This document shows, piece after piece, positions 48,715 through 60,149 of a stretch of 64,000 nt of DNA. The position numbers and the translations under genes are program-made. Source of the stretch: Sabethes cyaneus (lineage: Eukaryota > Arthropoda > Insecta > Diptera > Culicidae); NCBI RefSeq assembly GCF_943734655.1, contig NC_071355.1, positions 243,621,183 through 243,685,182 of the forward strand, written 5' to 3'. The notes below the pieces were generated by a model. The model worked only from the letters and a program-made list of their open reading frames with translations. It ran no database searches and was not told where the DNA came from. Numbering within the stretch: position 1 is the stretch's first letter; each line of letters opens with the position of its first letter.

Positions 48715-48895
48715 ATCTGATGGAATTGGAGAATAAAACAAAAGTAGGTATTAGACTGTCTTATAACGGACGACAGTAGTTTAGTTAGCAAAACATTCGG
48801 GTACTAACCGAAAGAGCGTGGGTGCGAGGTCTGTATTGAAATTTTCCAGTTTATCCAATTAATAATTCTTCGTGTTAAACACTTCCGGCTTTTTC
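48715..48895 (+). repeat. Second copy of the 37.9-kb foldback family
   Basis: GAATTGGAGAATAAAACAAAAG, TAGGTATTAGAC, AGTAGTTTAGTTAGCAAAACA, and TTTTCCAGTTTATCCAATTA correspond in order to 37975-38155. The right inverted end is present but the left inverted end is not, so this copy is incomplete. Confidence 0.65.
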
Positions 48896-48929
48896 AAGAT
48901 ATCTACACCATATGCCTGGAGAAAGTAGG

Positions 48930-49320
48930 GACGTTACAGTGGGCCGGCCACGTTGCAAGGATGCTGGACGGCTGTGCAGTGAAATCTGTTATCTTCAATA
49001 AGTCTGCCGGTACACTAGGTAAAGAAATGTTCAATCTGCCGTACCATTTTGTTAAATGATTTGTTGCCATTTGAAATTGAATTAATTCAAGTATGTCTCT
49101 CTCGTAGAAATTCTCGTTCAAATTGGCAAAAAACACTGGGACATTCCATTTCCAGAAGGTTTTCCTGAGTCGAATTTAAGAATAAGAGATTATCATTTGG
49201 GACCAGGTTCGGACTGTAATATGAATAAATAAGAATATTCCAACCTAGTTCCTGAACATTCTGGCGAGACACATTCGATGTGTGTGGCATCTCATATAGT
49301 TGAGCCCGAATCTTACGATA
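48930..49320 (-). pseudogene. mariner transposase C-terminal fragment
   Basis: The minus strand reads PHTSNVSRQNVQELGWNIL, then YYSPNLVPNDNLLF, which matches the mariner signature around the last catalytic Asp (usually YSPDLAPSDYHLF); that Asp is kept in PND. The Asp of the preceding DNARPH-type box has been lost. A frameshift near 49100-49130 moves the tail into another frame, where FANLNENFYERDILELIQFQ corresponds to the usual end of the protein. No inverted terminal repeats are seen. It is an inactive relic. Confidence 0.75.
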
Positions 49321-49654
49321 CGGAAAATATAAATGTCTGTTCGGAATTCAGAAAACTGCGGATACATTCCATTGACCAGTGTTTCCGAAGATGTTTAATC
49401 TTTGTATTAGTTGTTTGAGTTCTTATATTGCATAATATAGCGCTAAGATGTAGTACATAAGAGAGTCATAGCCGGAAACTGAAACAAATAGTTTTTATGG
49501 TCGTATGGGATTTTATTTAACTGAATAAAAACATCTGGCTGTTTGTAAAATGTAAAATGTTGCTTAGAAAATTCTTGATCGTTTGCTATCATTAACTCAT
49601 TTTTTAAAATTTTGCGACTAGGTCCGGTCTGATTTAACACCGACCGTATGATAT

Positions 49655-50455
49655 CGCGACAAGCAATCGAGTTGAGCAGGCGAGTCGAGCAGTCGAATCA
49701 AACAATCAGTTCAAGTTCAAGCAGTTGGGTCGAGCAATAGTGTCGAAGAGTCTAGTTGAGCAGCCAAATCGAGCAGTCTAGTCGAGCAGTCAAGTCGAGC
49801 AGTTAAATCGAGCAGTTAAGTCGAACAGTTAAGTCAAGTAGTCCAGTCGAGCAATTGAATCGAGTAGTCTAGTCGAGCAGTTGAGTCGAGCACTCTAATT
49901 GAACAGTTTGGTCAAGCAGACTAGCCGAGCAGTCGGGTCAAGTGGTTCAGCCGAGCAGTTAAGTTAAACAGTTGAGTCCAGCAGTTCAGACGAGTAGTCC
50001 AGTCGAGCAGTTGAATCGAGCAGTTAATTCGAGCTGTCGAATCAAACAGTTAATTCAAGCAGTTGAGCCGAGCAGTCGGGTTGAGTGGCCAAGTAGTTAA
50101 GTTGAGCAGGCTAGTCGAGCGGTTGAATCAAGCTATCAGTTGAGTTGAGCAATCAAATCGAGTAGTCTAGTCGAACAGTTGAATTGAGCAATCGGGTTGA
50201 GCAGTTGAGTCGAGCAGGCGATTCGAATAGTCCAATCGAGTAGTTGAGTTGAGTAATCCAGTCGAGCAGTGGAATCAAGCAGTTGAATCGAGCACTTGAG
50301 TCGAGCGTCGAAGCGAACAGTTGAGTCGAACAGTCTAGTCGAGCAGATGAATCATGCTGTCTAGTCAAGCAGTCCAGGCGAGCAGTCGAATCGACCAGTC
50401 CAGTCGAGCAGTTTAGTCAACCAGTTGAGCAATCGAGCAGTCCAGCAGTCGACCA
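49655..50455 (+). repeat. 13-bp minisatellite (GTCGAGCAGTTGA)
   Basis: Units such as GTCGAGCAGTTGA, ATCGAGCAGTTAA, GTCAAGTAGTCCA and GCCGAGCAGTCGG step by 13 bp for about 800 bp, roughly 60 copies. Variation is mostly point changes. The 71-codon minus frame (50153-50368) is repeat translation. It is unrelated in sequence to the 11-bp families. Confidence 0.9.
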
Positions 50456-50479
50456 GTGAGGTGACTGAGAATACAACCC

Positions 50480-50605
50480 ATTGCTACGAAAGCATGACGT
50501 CCTGTCAGGGTCCTGTTTTTAGTAACCGATAAGCCTCTTATGACGTCCTGTCAGAGACTTGGTTTTCGGTACAGACATAAGCCTCTTATATAAATAGATT
50601 TCAGA
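50480..50605 (+). promoter_or_regulatory. Short duplicated segment followed by a TATA-like box
   Basis: ATGACGTCCTGTCAG...GTTTT...ATAAGCCTCTTAT occurs twice in a row with a period of about 55-60 bp (about 50492 and 50549). The second copy runs into TATATAAATAG (about 50598-50608), a strong TATA-like box. This is the layout of a promoter region in an LTR or other mobile element, but no coding sequence follows that I recognise. Confidence 0.35.
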
Positions 50606-51152
50606 GAGGGGAATAAGGCGTTATATCTTTGGCCTATTGCAACCTGGCTTCTGGTCTTAATATCAGTAATTCATCATCCCTGAGGATCCGAAGCATCATT
50701 TAACTTTCAATAGCAATTATCCCAATGATTGTAAACATAAAATATAATAAGCGACTGATATGGGAGGTCCACGCTTTCTTCCTTTCCTTTGATTTCAAGG
50801 AGAATTAATAAAAGCATCATCATCGTCATCGTTTCAAGGAGTCGAATGAAGTTAGGCATCATTTCTGGTTCCACTTTTGACTATTCATTGCAATTCTCTC
50901 TGTGGCATAGGGTAAAGTAACCATTAGTGGACCATTTAGTACTTGAGTCTGTCCATGAATTATTTTAAACTAGTAACGCTAAACACCCAGCCGATTACAA
51001 TATTAGCTTTAATTAACTTTCAATTAAATTCAATTAAAAAATAGCAATTTATGTTGCAAATCTCCACACAGAACGAAATGACAAAAATGAAAAACTTACT
51101 TCGACAGACACTTGTTTATAATTCACTGATCAATCTTAATGAAGAACTAACT

Positions 51153-51660
51153 CTACAGTAAATTAGATCTTGTCATCAGTCGCTTAAACTTATTCGGAGG
51201 TTCGCAAAATTTAAAATGTTCCTCCACGCGACTAAATGTTTTAATACACGATGCCATCGATGATTCATGGTTATAATTCACAAATGTGTTCAAAAGTGTT
51301 TGAAGACGACGATAACCCTCGATGCAACAAATCGGCAAGTATATTTTAAGATCATCAGCATACGCCAGACTGCAACCAACCTCAAGAGCAGAAACAGCCA
51401 GACAACGTCCTTGTAGAATTTACAATAAAGACAAGCGGTCCCAAATTACCGCCTTGGGGTATACCAGTTTTATTTGTGAATGTGAACGATAGTTTTGACC
51501 AAAGTTTCACTTACAGAATCGCATCGGACCACTATAAGCTTAGCCATGTGACGAACTGTTGCAAAAACGCCTAGACATAAGATTTAAAGTAAAGCCTAGA
51601 AGATTCGTTGTCACGGAACGGCCAGCCATGAATCCATGTTGGTTTGACAAAACTTATTGT
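51153..51660 (-). pseudogene. Non-LTR reverse transcriptase fragment
   Basis: The minus strand contains TGIPQGGNLGPLVFIV (RT motif B, about 51420-51475), then, in a shifted frame, SLAYADDLKIYLPICCIEGY, with an intact YADD catalytic box near 51350, and RRLQTLLNTFVNYN. Upstream, FLQQFVTWLSL fits the region before motif B. Several stops and frameshifts break the frame. The element type resembles I/Jockey lineages. It may be related to the fragment at 47480-48013, which is on the same strand. Confidence 0.85.
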
Positions 51661-52646
51661 CTAGCGCATTGAGTTAATGCGGTCGTACATACAATAATCT
51701 CGCATAATTTGAAAGAAGCAGATAAACTAGTAATGCCAATGCGACTTCTAAACCAATTTAGGCGATCACACCATTCTTAAAGACCAAAAATATGACAGAA
51801 TGCAAACCTCCGAAAATTTTCCTTGCACAGATGTTTTGTTAGAAATGCAACAGAAAGATACAGCTAATGCTTAGGTGCTGCTATAAATATTCTGCATATT
51901 CTTAGCCTTAAAATAGTAAGATAATCATTTTTAACTTTTACCGCAAGAAAGCTATAAAATATAGCGTATTTCCTTCTCACTTGTGTTTATCTTTGACCCG
52001 TGCTCTAATAATAATGAGTCAAGTAATACCAAAAAACTTAGAAATTACAAATTAAGGACCCAAATAATGCAAGATCGTAATAGAAAGTTTACATTAAGTC
52101 GTATGCATGTCATTTTTATATTGGAACTGTATAATGATTAGAGTATGTCGAAGCGAAGTGTACAATAAGTTGTTTTGCAGCCGTGCGTGTCGTCATATTC
52201 AATTTATGGCTGTGAATTATGAAGCAGTTAGATGGTTGTAACATTTAGTCATATATTAATCGTATATTAAGGAGTATAAAGTTGCGTGTTCCAAAAAATG
52301 TTGTATAGAATGCAAGATAGAATTGTTAATTATTGTAAAATTATTGTAAAAATTTTTGCACGTATATTGATTCCACTTGGTACTTATATGTTCTTATGTG
52401 GCGTAATATATAACTTTTTCGCGCGGATGTGATTTCGTATCTCTCAGTTACAACCAAGATATATAAACCAAATTGTTTGCTAGGTACACCTTACCTAAAC
52501 GATTTAGATGATTCAAATTGTTCGTAGATTTTAAGGCAGTGATTTAGTTAAACGTATTGACTTATGGTTAATCTCACTTAAACGTGGTCTCTCCACCAAA
52601 CAGGATTAGGCTGATACGTGGCACACTTAACGGTTCCTCATTGTGT
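51661..52646. other. AT-rich intronic or intergenic DNA
   Basis: No gene, array or element end is recognised in this stretch up to the hAT target duplication. Confidence 0.5.
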
Positions 52647-52654
52647 GTCTGGAT

Positions 52655-54126
52655 TAGGGCTGTCGGTATTGAGCGCTTTTGGTGAAAACCGGTATTTCGG
52701 TATTGGCGCAGAAAATACCGGTAGTACCGGTAAAATACCGGTATTGGCAGATTATTCGAAATCAATAGAAATGTCGATGTTTTTCAGTAAATCTTTTTAT
52801 TTTTAAACTTAAGCTTCAGTATTGTTGCTTATCAATGTAAAATTTAAGCAGATATAATACTCTAAGCGATGTATTTCCGTTACTAGAACGAATTTTATAA
52901 CCAACGCTTCCAACAATTGAGAAAACTTCCGCTTTCATCGATGTCTGTCGAACGACTCTAGGCGCATCAGGAATTTTCCTTTCATTTCTTCAAATTTAAA
53001 GTAGGGAAACCCGCTTTTAATTATTTACAAATATCTTGTATTGAAGTTTACAGCATAATTAATGCCCCGGTCTCCTACAGTCACGAATTTTTCCTCCATC
53101 TCCAAACCGGAACTCTTGCATAGCATCATCCTCTTCATAATCCTTCACAGATATCTTCTCTTCTCTGTTATCAGTCATGCAGATTTCATCTCCTTGTTTA
53201 ATGTATCACTCGAAAGACTTGAAAAATATTCCAAATTCTTTCCTGGCAGATCCTTTGATGACAAGAATACTCAAAAGGCGCAAAGGTCCCCGTATTCTGA
53301 TCAGGGCCCGGCGTTATCGAAACAAATAAATGAAGCTGCCTTCTCTTACCTTCGCTTCACATATGAACTGACTTGTTTCATTTGTTGAACAGAGCGTTTC
53401 TAGCAAACTTCACCTGAAGCTAGAGACTGTGTCAAATGACTCAGTCTCAGGCACGATTTGTCGATGTTGAGTAGTTTAATCATAATATGCGTTAAATGGT
53501 AGGACATGTTACTCAAAATCAATTCAATTGAATTCAAAATGGCTGGACTTTGATAGAGAAATACAAATGAAACATTAAAACCGGTCGTCATGATGAACTA
53601 AAAATCGGTTCAATGACGCTGATTGAAGCCAATTTTGAAATGAAGCGGCGCTGCTTCAGTTAAAACTGAAGCTTCATTAATTCATAGTTAAAAAACAACA
53701 TACTATTGTAAGTGATGTTTCTGGGCCCTGAACTTGTTTCCTAAATTCTTTATTTGAGAGCTTCGAATAATTTTGTGGTTTTTAAATATCAAGTTGTTCA
53801 AAAATAAATTGAAACGCGACGTCTGGTTCATACAATAAAACATTTTTACAGCAAAGATGCTCTCCTGTGCCTTAAACGGATTCAAGAACTATAGTTATTT
53901 GACCCACAATTTCACTATCTTCATTGTTAGTAGTCAAAGCATCTCGTCTGCATTAACACCAATTTGTTTTCCTAAGAGTTTTATAATCTTCTATCAAATT
54001 TAGTTCAGATTAGAAAATACCGGAAATACCGGTTTTTTGCCTTTCCAAAACCGGTATTTCGGTATCCAAAAATTGGCCGGTATTACCGGTTTCGGTACTA
54101 CCGGTACTACCGGTTAGACAGCCCTA
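52655..54126 (-). mobile_element. hAT transposon relic with exact 8-bp target duplication
   Basis: The 1472-bp element starts TAGGGCTGTC (52655-52664) and ends GACAGCCCTA (54117-54126). It is flanked by GTCTGGAT on both sides (52647-52654 and 54127-54134), the 8-bp duplication expected of hAT elements. Both subterminal regions are packed with ACCGGTATT words in both orientations. The interior carries the decayed C terminus of a transposase on the minus strand (52816-52980). Ends are intact and the coding region is dead, so movement would need another source of transposase. Confidence 0.9.
52816..52980 (-). pseudogene. hAT transposase C-terminal dimerisation region
   Basis: An uninterrupted stretch on the minus strand reads RKIPDAPRVVRQTSMKAEVF, SIVGSVGYKIRSSNGNTSLR, VLYLLKFYI and ends at a TGA (52816-52818). 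It follows the hAT C-terminal pattern (S/A)E-x-x-FS-x-x-G...K-x-R...L-x-x-L-x-x-L. Further upstream in the element only scattered frames remain (for example 53400-53591 and 53703-53885, minus), and the plus-strand frame at 53062-53388 is a shadow. The catalytic core was not recovered. Confidence 0.75.
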
Positions 54127-54429
54127 GTCTGGATAGGAAGTCAGTTATCTGATTCGTGAGAACTAATAAGCAGGCTTATAGACCTCTTCTACAGACGGAC
54201 GATTACAGACAGGATTTCCAGACTGTAACCTTCAAATCCATGTAAGTCGAATGTTCAACTCCTGGTTGGGAGATGCCGGTATAGTCAATAGGATCGAAGT
54301 ACTAGCCCCGCAATTGTTCTAGCCCGAAAGAGAATTGGAAGCTCGAGCAATGCGATTCCAGAAAAACGATAAAAAAGATTTTTTTTAAGTTTGCGTTTCT
54401 ATTGGTAAGTTTTCGTATGGAAAACAATG

Positions 54430-54776
54430 CCGTAGGTGAAAAGCTAGAATTGTCTGTGGGTTGTACAACCTAAAAAACTCGAAAAATGAGTATAAACGCT
54501 TTTAACACGGAACAGAAATGGAAATTTCGACCAACGGATTTTCCGGAAATTGGCAAACCAATTTTTTATCCAATTTTATCACTCTTTTCGTAGGGTTTTG
54601 CATGAAAAATAATAACGTATAGGTATATAAAAAGCAAGAATGAATTCAATTTTTACGTTTAAACTTTAGGTAAAAATGCTTAAAACGCGGTTTTTTGCTC
54701 TTTGTTTTTTTCACCCCTCCCCTTCAGTTGGCCAACACCGGAAGGACAAAACATTTTTTTAATATTTGTAATGGCC
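54430..54776 (-). mobile_element. G-tract MITE, copy 4
   Basis: Its order of blocks matches 4706-5151: AATTGTCTGTGGG, GCTTTTAACACGGAACAGAAA, GCATGAAAAATAATAACG, TTTACGTTTAAACTTTAGG, TTTGCTCTTTGTTTTT, a pyrimidine tract, then GGCCAACACCGGAAGGACAA and the TTTGTAATGGCC end. The homopolymer tract is short and interrupted here, unlike the other copies. The far end is not clear. Confidence 0.7.
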
Positions 54777-55018
54777 CAGTGACCAAATAATAAAATAATA
54801 AAATAAGCTAATGATTCTTTTAAACTGAATTAGTTTACAGAAATAGTTTTTACTTGGTATATCTTCTTTAATCTTTAATATATCTCCAGTAATGAATCAC
54901 TTTAATGTACACGAAAAATAATCCACTCGTCCTTTTCACGTGATAAATCACGTAAATTTCTCTACAGTGAGTGACGTGACTTTCAGTTGAACTTTTTATT
55001 GGAAAATACAATAACATC

Positions 55019-55353
55019 TTTCAGATTCTGTTTTTCGGCTATGTAGTCTGGATTTAGCAGCTAAAACGATGTTTTACCCCTATATCCGACGTTTCGGTGG
55101 TTTTATTACACCTTTTTCAAGGGAACTAAATTTTTATTACAAATAAATTCGTTGTTTCCGTCTTAGAAGAATGATTTATTTTTAACTTACAGAGGCTGTA
55201 CGTTTTGTTGTCCGGCATAAGTGTCTACGTTTTGATCGTCCATATAATTTACAAATGGCGTCCTCTTTAAATTGCTGTGTGAATATCGATAGAAGCATAC
55301 CATCGTTTTAGCTGCTAAATACAGACTACATAGCCGAAAAACAGAATCTGAAA
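55019..55353. mobile_element. Foldback element with 53-bp inverted ends
   Basis: The left arm (55019-55071), TTTCAGATTCTGTTTTTCGG through GCTAAAACGATG, and the right arm (55301-55353) are inverse copies over 53 bp with one mismatch. The 230-bp core contains CCGACGTTTCGGTGG and ACACCTTTTTCAAGGG, the reverse of a common animal repeat motif ending GAAACGTCGG (compare 44078-44122). No coding frame is seen. The near-identity of the arms points to recent insertion or gene conversion. Confidence 0.85.
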
Positions 55354-56229
55354 ATTACATATTACAGTCGAAAATTACATATTACATTACGTTGAATTCA
55401 CGTAAAAAGTATGGAAAAAGTAGAATAGAAAATATTCACATAATTTTTCCCGTAATTTCAACGTGAAAATTATTTTGAGTGTAAGTATTTCTTGAATTCC
55501 TGGGTAGCCCTAGTTCTACACTCGTAATTCTTCGATGTTTCTCCCAGAACAGCGTTTCCCAAATGGGGGCAAAACTTAAGCTCGCATTAAAATAATATAA
55601 GGGATTCCGCAAAGCAAAAGAAGGTTGTGGTTTGCTTTGCGAACGATTGTTCTAGAGTATTTTCTCATAATTCTACTTGAGCTCAGGTGAAGCGCAAGAA
55701 CAGGCACGGCTTGTTCCCGCGAGTTTCAAAGTAGTAGGTATTGAGAAAAAAATGTAATAAATTGAGGCAAAACTCACATTTGTTTGATTCATCAGTTTTT
55801 CACAGTTTTGTTTACTTTACACTGATCTTACACTGTTTAGCTATTTGAACGTAGAACTACGTCTTACCGCAGAGAATGTAATTCCAAGATTTACATTTAG
55901 ACCACCGTCACGGAGGAACGCTAGTAGCTCTTCCAATATAGAACGGATTTTGGTGGTTCGCATACCGTTCGACTCATAAAAGATTCAGCAATTGTACTTC
56001 CATGAAGTGATTGTTTTCCAATCGCTAGATAGGGCAAATTAACGAAAACTTTAAAATGAAATTTCCCCAAATACGGGAGTTAGACAAGATTATCGGGATA
56101 GCCAAAATTTTGACAAAATTCAAAACGCCGTAACTTCTACAAAATAAGGCAGTTTTAGAAAGTTGTCAAGTTTAACTTTCCTCTTTGATCTAAGCTTGGA
56201 CTCCACCAGTGTGGTAATCCGACATAGAT
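55354..56229. other. AT-rich DNA with a degenerate dispersed motif
   Basis: No gene is recognised. AACGTAGAACTACGTCTTAC at about 55852 is an altered copy of the GACGTAGGACTACGTC family motif. Confidence 0.4.
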
Positions 56230-56480
56230 ATTAACGTTTAGAAATTTATTATATAAGCTGCATGTAAGATCGTGTATTTTGCTGGCTAACGCTGCAAACA
56301 GGCGACGTATGCACTTACGGACTGGCTAATGTAAATCAATGTTCGTGCCTTGACGGTGGCAGCCGCAGCTCAGCAATAAGGGAGCAGACAATGGAGAACA
56401 TGTTCGGACGCAATTCGGATCGCCTGGTCGAGATTCGAACATACGACGACTGGCTTGTTAGACCAGCATCGTACATCGAG
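56230..56480 (-). mobile_element. tRNA-derived SINE
   Basis: On the minus strand, CAGTTAGCCTCGATG is A-box-like and TGTTCGAATCTCGACC is a near-perfect B box, about 50 bp apart (plus positions about 56410-56475). The body continues through the CCATTGTCTGCTCCC segment toward about 56230. No coding frame. The family is typical of mosquito tRNA SINEs; the name is not certain. Confidence 0.65.
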
Positions 56481-56639
56481 GCTAACTGAGCGGTTAGTAT
56501 CGAATATTAAGGCACATAAAAACAAATTTAGTTTAATTTTAATGAAATATCATACTTTCCTCACAGTACCTTTGATCAACTTTTCTTGAATGAGTTAAAC
56601 GGAAAATTTTAGCTGATCTGTAAGATGGCATTTTCATTA

Positions 56640-58640
56640 GACACTTTCTCCCCATCGCTTAGGGACACTAAGTCCCCGACTTAAAAGTAGATTCAATAAA
56701 GCAGAATTTATTGACTGCCACTTTGCAGAATACGAAAGGCCAGTCAGATCGTTTGAGCGTCAGCAAGCGAACGGCAACGATGACGACGACGTAGCGATCG
56801 ACATACTCGTTTCTCGCAGCCCATTCACCACGGATCGTCTCCCATCGTCCCATTTCCTGATTCTAATTTCGAACGCATCTGCAGCAGGCGACTCTAAAAA
56901 TAATCACCTCAACTCCGTCGTCATCGTCGTCGTCGTCGGAGAGCGAACAAGTTCAAATGTCAACAAACGCACCCAAAGCGTTCGATCAAGATGCTTATCA
57001 ATACGGTTCCCAGCACAGCACGGACGGACGGTGTGATGAATTTACTTTCACTGCCGATTCCTCTCTTGAGGGTCAGGTTTGAACAGTGTTAAGAAAACCC
57101 GATCCAGTAGAAAATAACCAAATTTTTCAACGCCTCCACCTTTTGCCCGACTGTTAATGCCCAGCAAGCGGCCTGGGAGAAGAGGGAGTAAACCGAAAAA
57201 ATATTGATGAAAATTACTTCCTTTTCAGTTTCATCAGTTGGAGTTCCTTCGCGTGCCACGGCACGCCGCCGGGCCGTCCATAAGGAGACGTAGGGACATC
57301 AAAGTATAATTGCCGTTTGGAACGGAAAAATAGGTCAATGGGAAGCTCAATCGACGACGACGGTCTTTCTCGGCAAGCAAGGCAAGGGTGTGAACTGCGG
57401 AACCCATTTTCGTTAACGCATTTAGCTGTGCAGTAACCTGAGTTATTTAGGCAAATTTGAACAAATTTAGATAAGGCCGTACAGTGCCGTGCTTCCCCCT
57501 TTAATTGAGTTATTTACATTAATTTCTATCGCAGCACGATGGGATCTAAGATTTCCCGCGCAACGTCCTATCAAGCCGTTCAAGGGCTTACGGTCCAGTC
57601 GGCCGGCCGACGGAACGGCCGGATCTGGGTTCGTTCTGGGCGGGGAAAGAAATAAATTCGGTATGATGGAAGCGAGCTGATTTTAATTACCGATTTCAAT
57701 TACCGCCAGCACTTTCGGCGGGGCAGTTCGAAATGTTTTACTGCCCAAACGCACTGGCCAGCTCCCGATGCGATGAAGTTTATTGATAGCGCGCTCTGCT
57801 ACTGGCTTGAGCTGGACTAATACCTTTTCGGTGTTTCGTTCGGCCTTGCCCGGATCCGCAGAGCAGATCCGGTTTATCGTCGAATGCCACAAATAATTCA
57901 GTTGTCTAAATAGTAAAATTGGTTTTATTTCGAGAACATAAATATTAGCCCGTCGGCCATGGGCCGATTTTGTTTCCCATTTTATTCCCCATTCTTCGGC
58001 GTACAACAATGCTTTTCAATGCTGTCGAGCTATGAAAGATGCATTGGATAAACAAACACATCGGGGCTGGAATTCTGGAGACAGCAAACATTACCGAGAC
58101 GAAGAAGCAAGAAAAACAAACACTTTTTTTGTACGGCGCAGATCGATTCAGGAAACTATGGGATGCAGCGGGTTCCAGACTATATAAATAGACGACATTT
58201 GAAAGCAAACAGAATGGAACGGTTGAAGTTTGATTAAATGTTTTGGCTGGTCGGAAGTGACAAATATAAACTCGTTCGAAACATCGCCAGCATTTTGTTC
58301 TGTGAAAAAAATCGTGTTCTAAAGAAGTTATTGCCACTACCATCCACCACCACCAAGCTTATCATTACAATCCATCAATCGAATTGGGAAATGCTCTAGT
58401 TTCCTCCTTGCTAATGGGTCTATCGTGTTTCATCCACCGAAACGATATGTGTTTCTTCCGCATTATGATGATACTCAATCGGAGCTGGTAGAACCATTCA
58501 ATCGAGACTATAAGAGCTCCCGTTTCCGTTTGGTCCATCATATATTACACATCTTTGCACTAGAGCATAACCGTTTCTTCTAGCCACTTCGAAATCCCCC
58601 CCTTCCTGACTTCTTCCATCGGCGGTCTCACTTTGCTAGG
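56640..58640. other. GC-richer island, possible regulatory DNA
   Basis: This stretch has GC-richer, low-repeat sequence with CGTCGT-type microsatellites (about 56920-56938) and many short open frames on both strands (up to 132 codons at 57945-58343). None shows a known domain. It lies 5' of the navigator first coding exon in transcript direction, so it may hold enhancers or untranslated exons. Confidence 0.35.
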
Positions 58641-59290
58641 TAAACCAGCACATTATTCAACGTTGCGACGCTAATATTCACATCTTTATGGCGAGCATTA
58701 ACAGAAGTATCTTCTTATGGCAGACCATTCTCCCAACGCTGGGGCAGCAGAACGGCTTTCCACTTTTGCTCCGGTGGTGCACTTTAAACTTTACGCAGTT
58801 CTATAGAACTGCGTCGTTTGCGACGTTTCGCAACAACCAATCCAAACTGAAACTGCACCACTCGATTTTGACCGAAAATCACAAAAAACACAACTTCAAT
58901 CACGTTCGCGGGTTCGCGGGTGTCACTTTCAGGTCGGTGTCCTGCAGCAGTCGGCGCAGCCAGCCATCAAAACAAACACTTCGCGAAACCTACGCGTACT
59001 TTACACTTTTACACGCTTTAGATTGGTTTATTTTCCCCCCAGGCCACTTAAATAAATAGAGGTGCTTCAGCTTCTAATTAGATCGCGCGCATCACGTGCG
59101 TGCGGCGCGGGTGCGAGCAGCAGATCTTTGGCTGTCGCATCAAACGCGTCAGAACTAGAAGAAAGAAAAAAACAGCAACAAAGAACGGTGCGCGCTTGAT
59201 GCTCTTATTAACCCGATCCCCCGATGCGTTGTGCAATGCATCAACGCTGCGACGAACAGAACGCGTGCTTGTTTGGCTTAGTACTGACCT
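58640..59290 (-). promoter_or_regulatory. 5'-leader-like region, minus strand
   Basis: Read on the minus strand, this segment has a TATA-like CTATTTATTTAAG (about 59050-59062) and an initiator-like GGTCAGTAC (about 59280-59288). These are followed by text typical of insect leaders (AAGTGTAAAGTACGCG, GAAGTTGTGTTTTTTGTG, AGTGCACCACCGG) with short upstream ATG/stop pairs. A weak donor-like CAAA|GTGAGA lies near 58633. It could be a distal untranslated first exon of the navigator gene. There is no coding frame. Confidence 0.25.
58793..58814. repeat. Perfect 22-bp palindrome
   Basis: ACGCAGTTCTATAGAACTGC followed by GT is its own reverse complement over 22 bp. A second short hairpin, CGTCG-TTTG-CGACG, follows directly at 58812-58825. 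It may be a dimeric protein-binding site or, if transcribed, a strong hairpin. Confidence 0.8.
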
Positions 59291-60149
59291 AGTAGTAGAC
59301 GCGACGGATGCCGTCTTCTATGCTTGCGCGCACACGATTCGCATGCTGTCAAACGGGGCTTAGCAAGCAAGCATTGGTACAAGCTGCGCCTAGAATCGGG
59401 ACGGTTTTCCAAAAAGTACGCGTGCGCATCACGCGTCGTCGCCTGCTATGCTTACTTCTGGTTTGGGATAGAGGTGTAAGTATCTAGTCTTGCTAGATAC
59501 ACAGACAGAGGAACCGGCTTGATCTGCGCATGCACTGAAGGTTTGTTCGCGTACCTACTAGCTTAGTGACTAACCGTGAAGAAGGACGGTGCGCGCTTGG
59601 GATATCCCATGATTCTATGCTGCCTGAGGGTGGTATTCACCGATTGCGAAAACTATTGCGTAACACTCACCTGTCGAAATGCAACTACAAATTTGTTTGT
59701 CACCAATCATCACAAGATTACATCTCATACAATACAGTAATGTCGCCTTTTATGTGTTTTTTCGTGCAAAGTTTTTAATTTTAGCCGTTTTTTCGGAGAT
59801 TGCTTTCTTACGCAGATTGTCAAATTTATGCAACTTCCAGAGTTTGCGTGTATTTTTACGCTAATTTCAAAACTTTCGCACTTTTTTCCTTAAGGTGAAG
59901 GTTGTCAGAGTCCAGTTGCATTTTTTACTGATTTCAGTATTTTCACGACGAGAACAGAGTTGCTAGTAGTAGGTAATAATCTGTTATGAACAATTATGAA
60001 ACGTAGAATTGCGCATCTATTTTTGCTGTTGAACGAGATCCGACAGTAATTCTGTCACATAAAATGCTGTTTACGGTGAATTTTATTATCAGTGAATTTA
60101 ATAAGTACGTTATCGACACTCTACGACCGTTAATTTAATAGCGAAAACT
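59291..60149. other. Mixed-composition DNA, no gene
   Basis: GC-richer until about 59560, then AT-rich. Small frames at 59566-59864 have no family resemblance. No repeats are recognised. Confidence 0.4.

Noticed and set aside
53062..53388. 108-codon plus frame inside the hAT element
   Set aside because: The recognisable transposase remnant is on the minus strand; this frame is a shadow.
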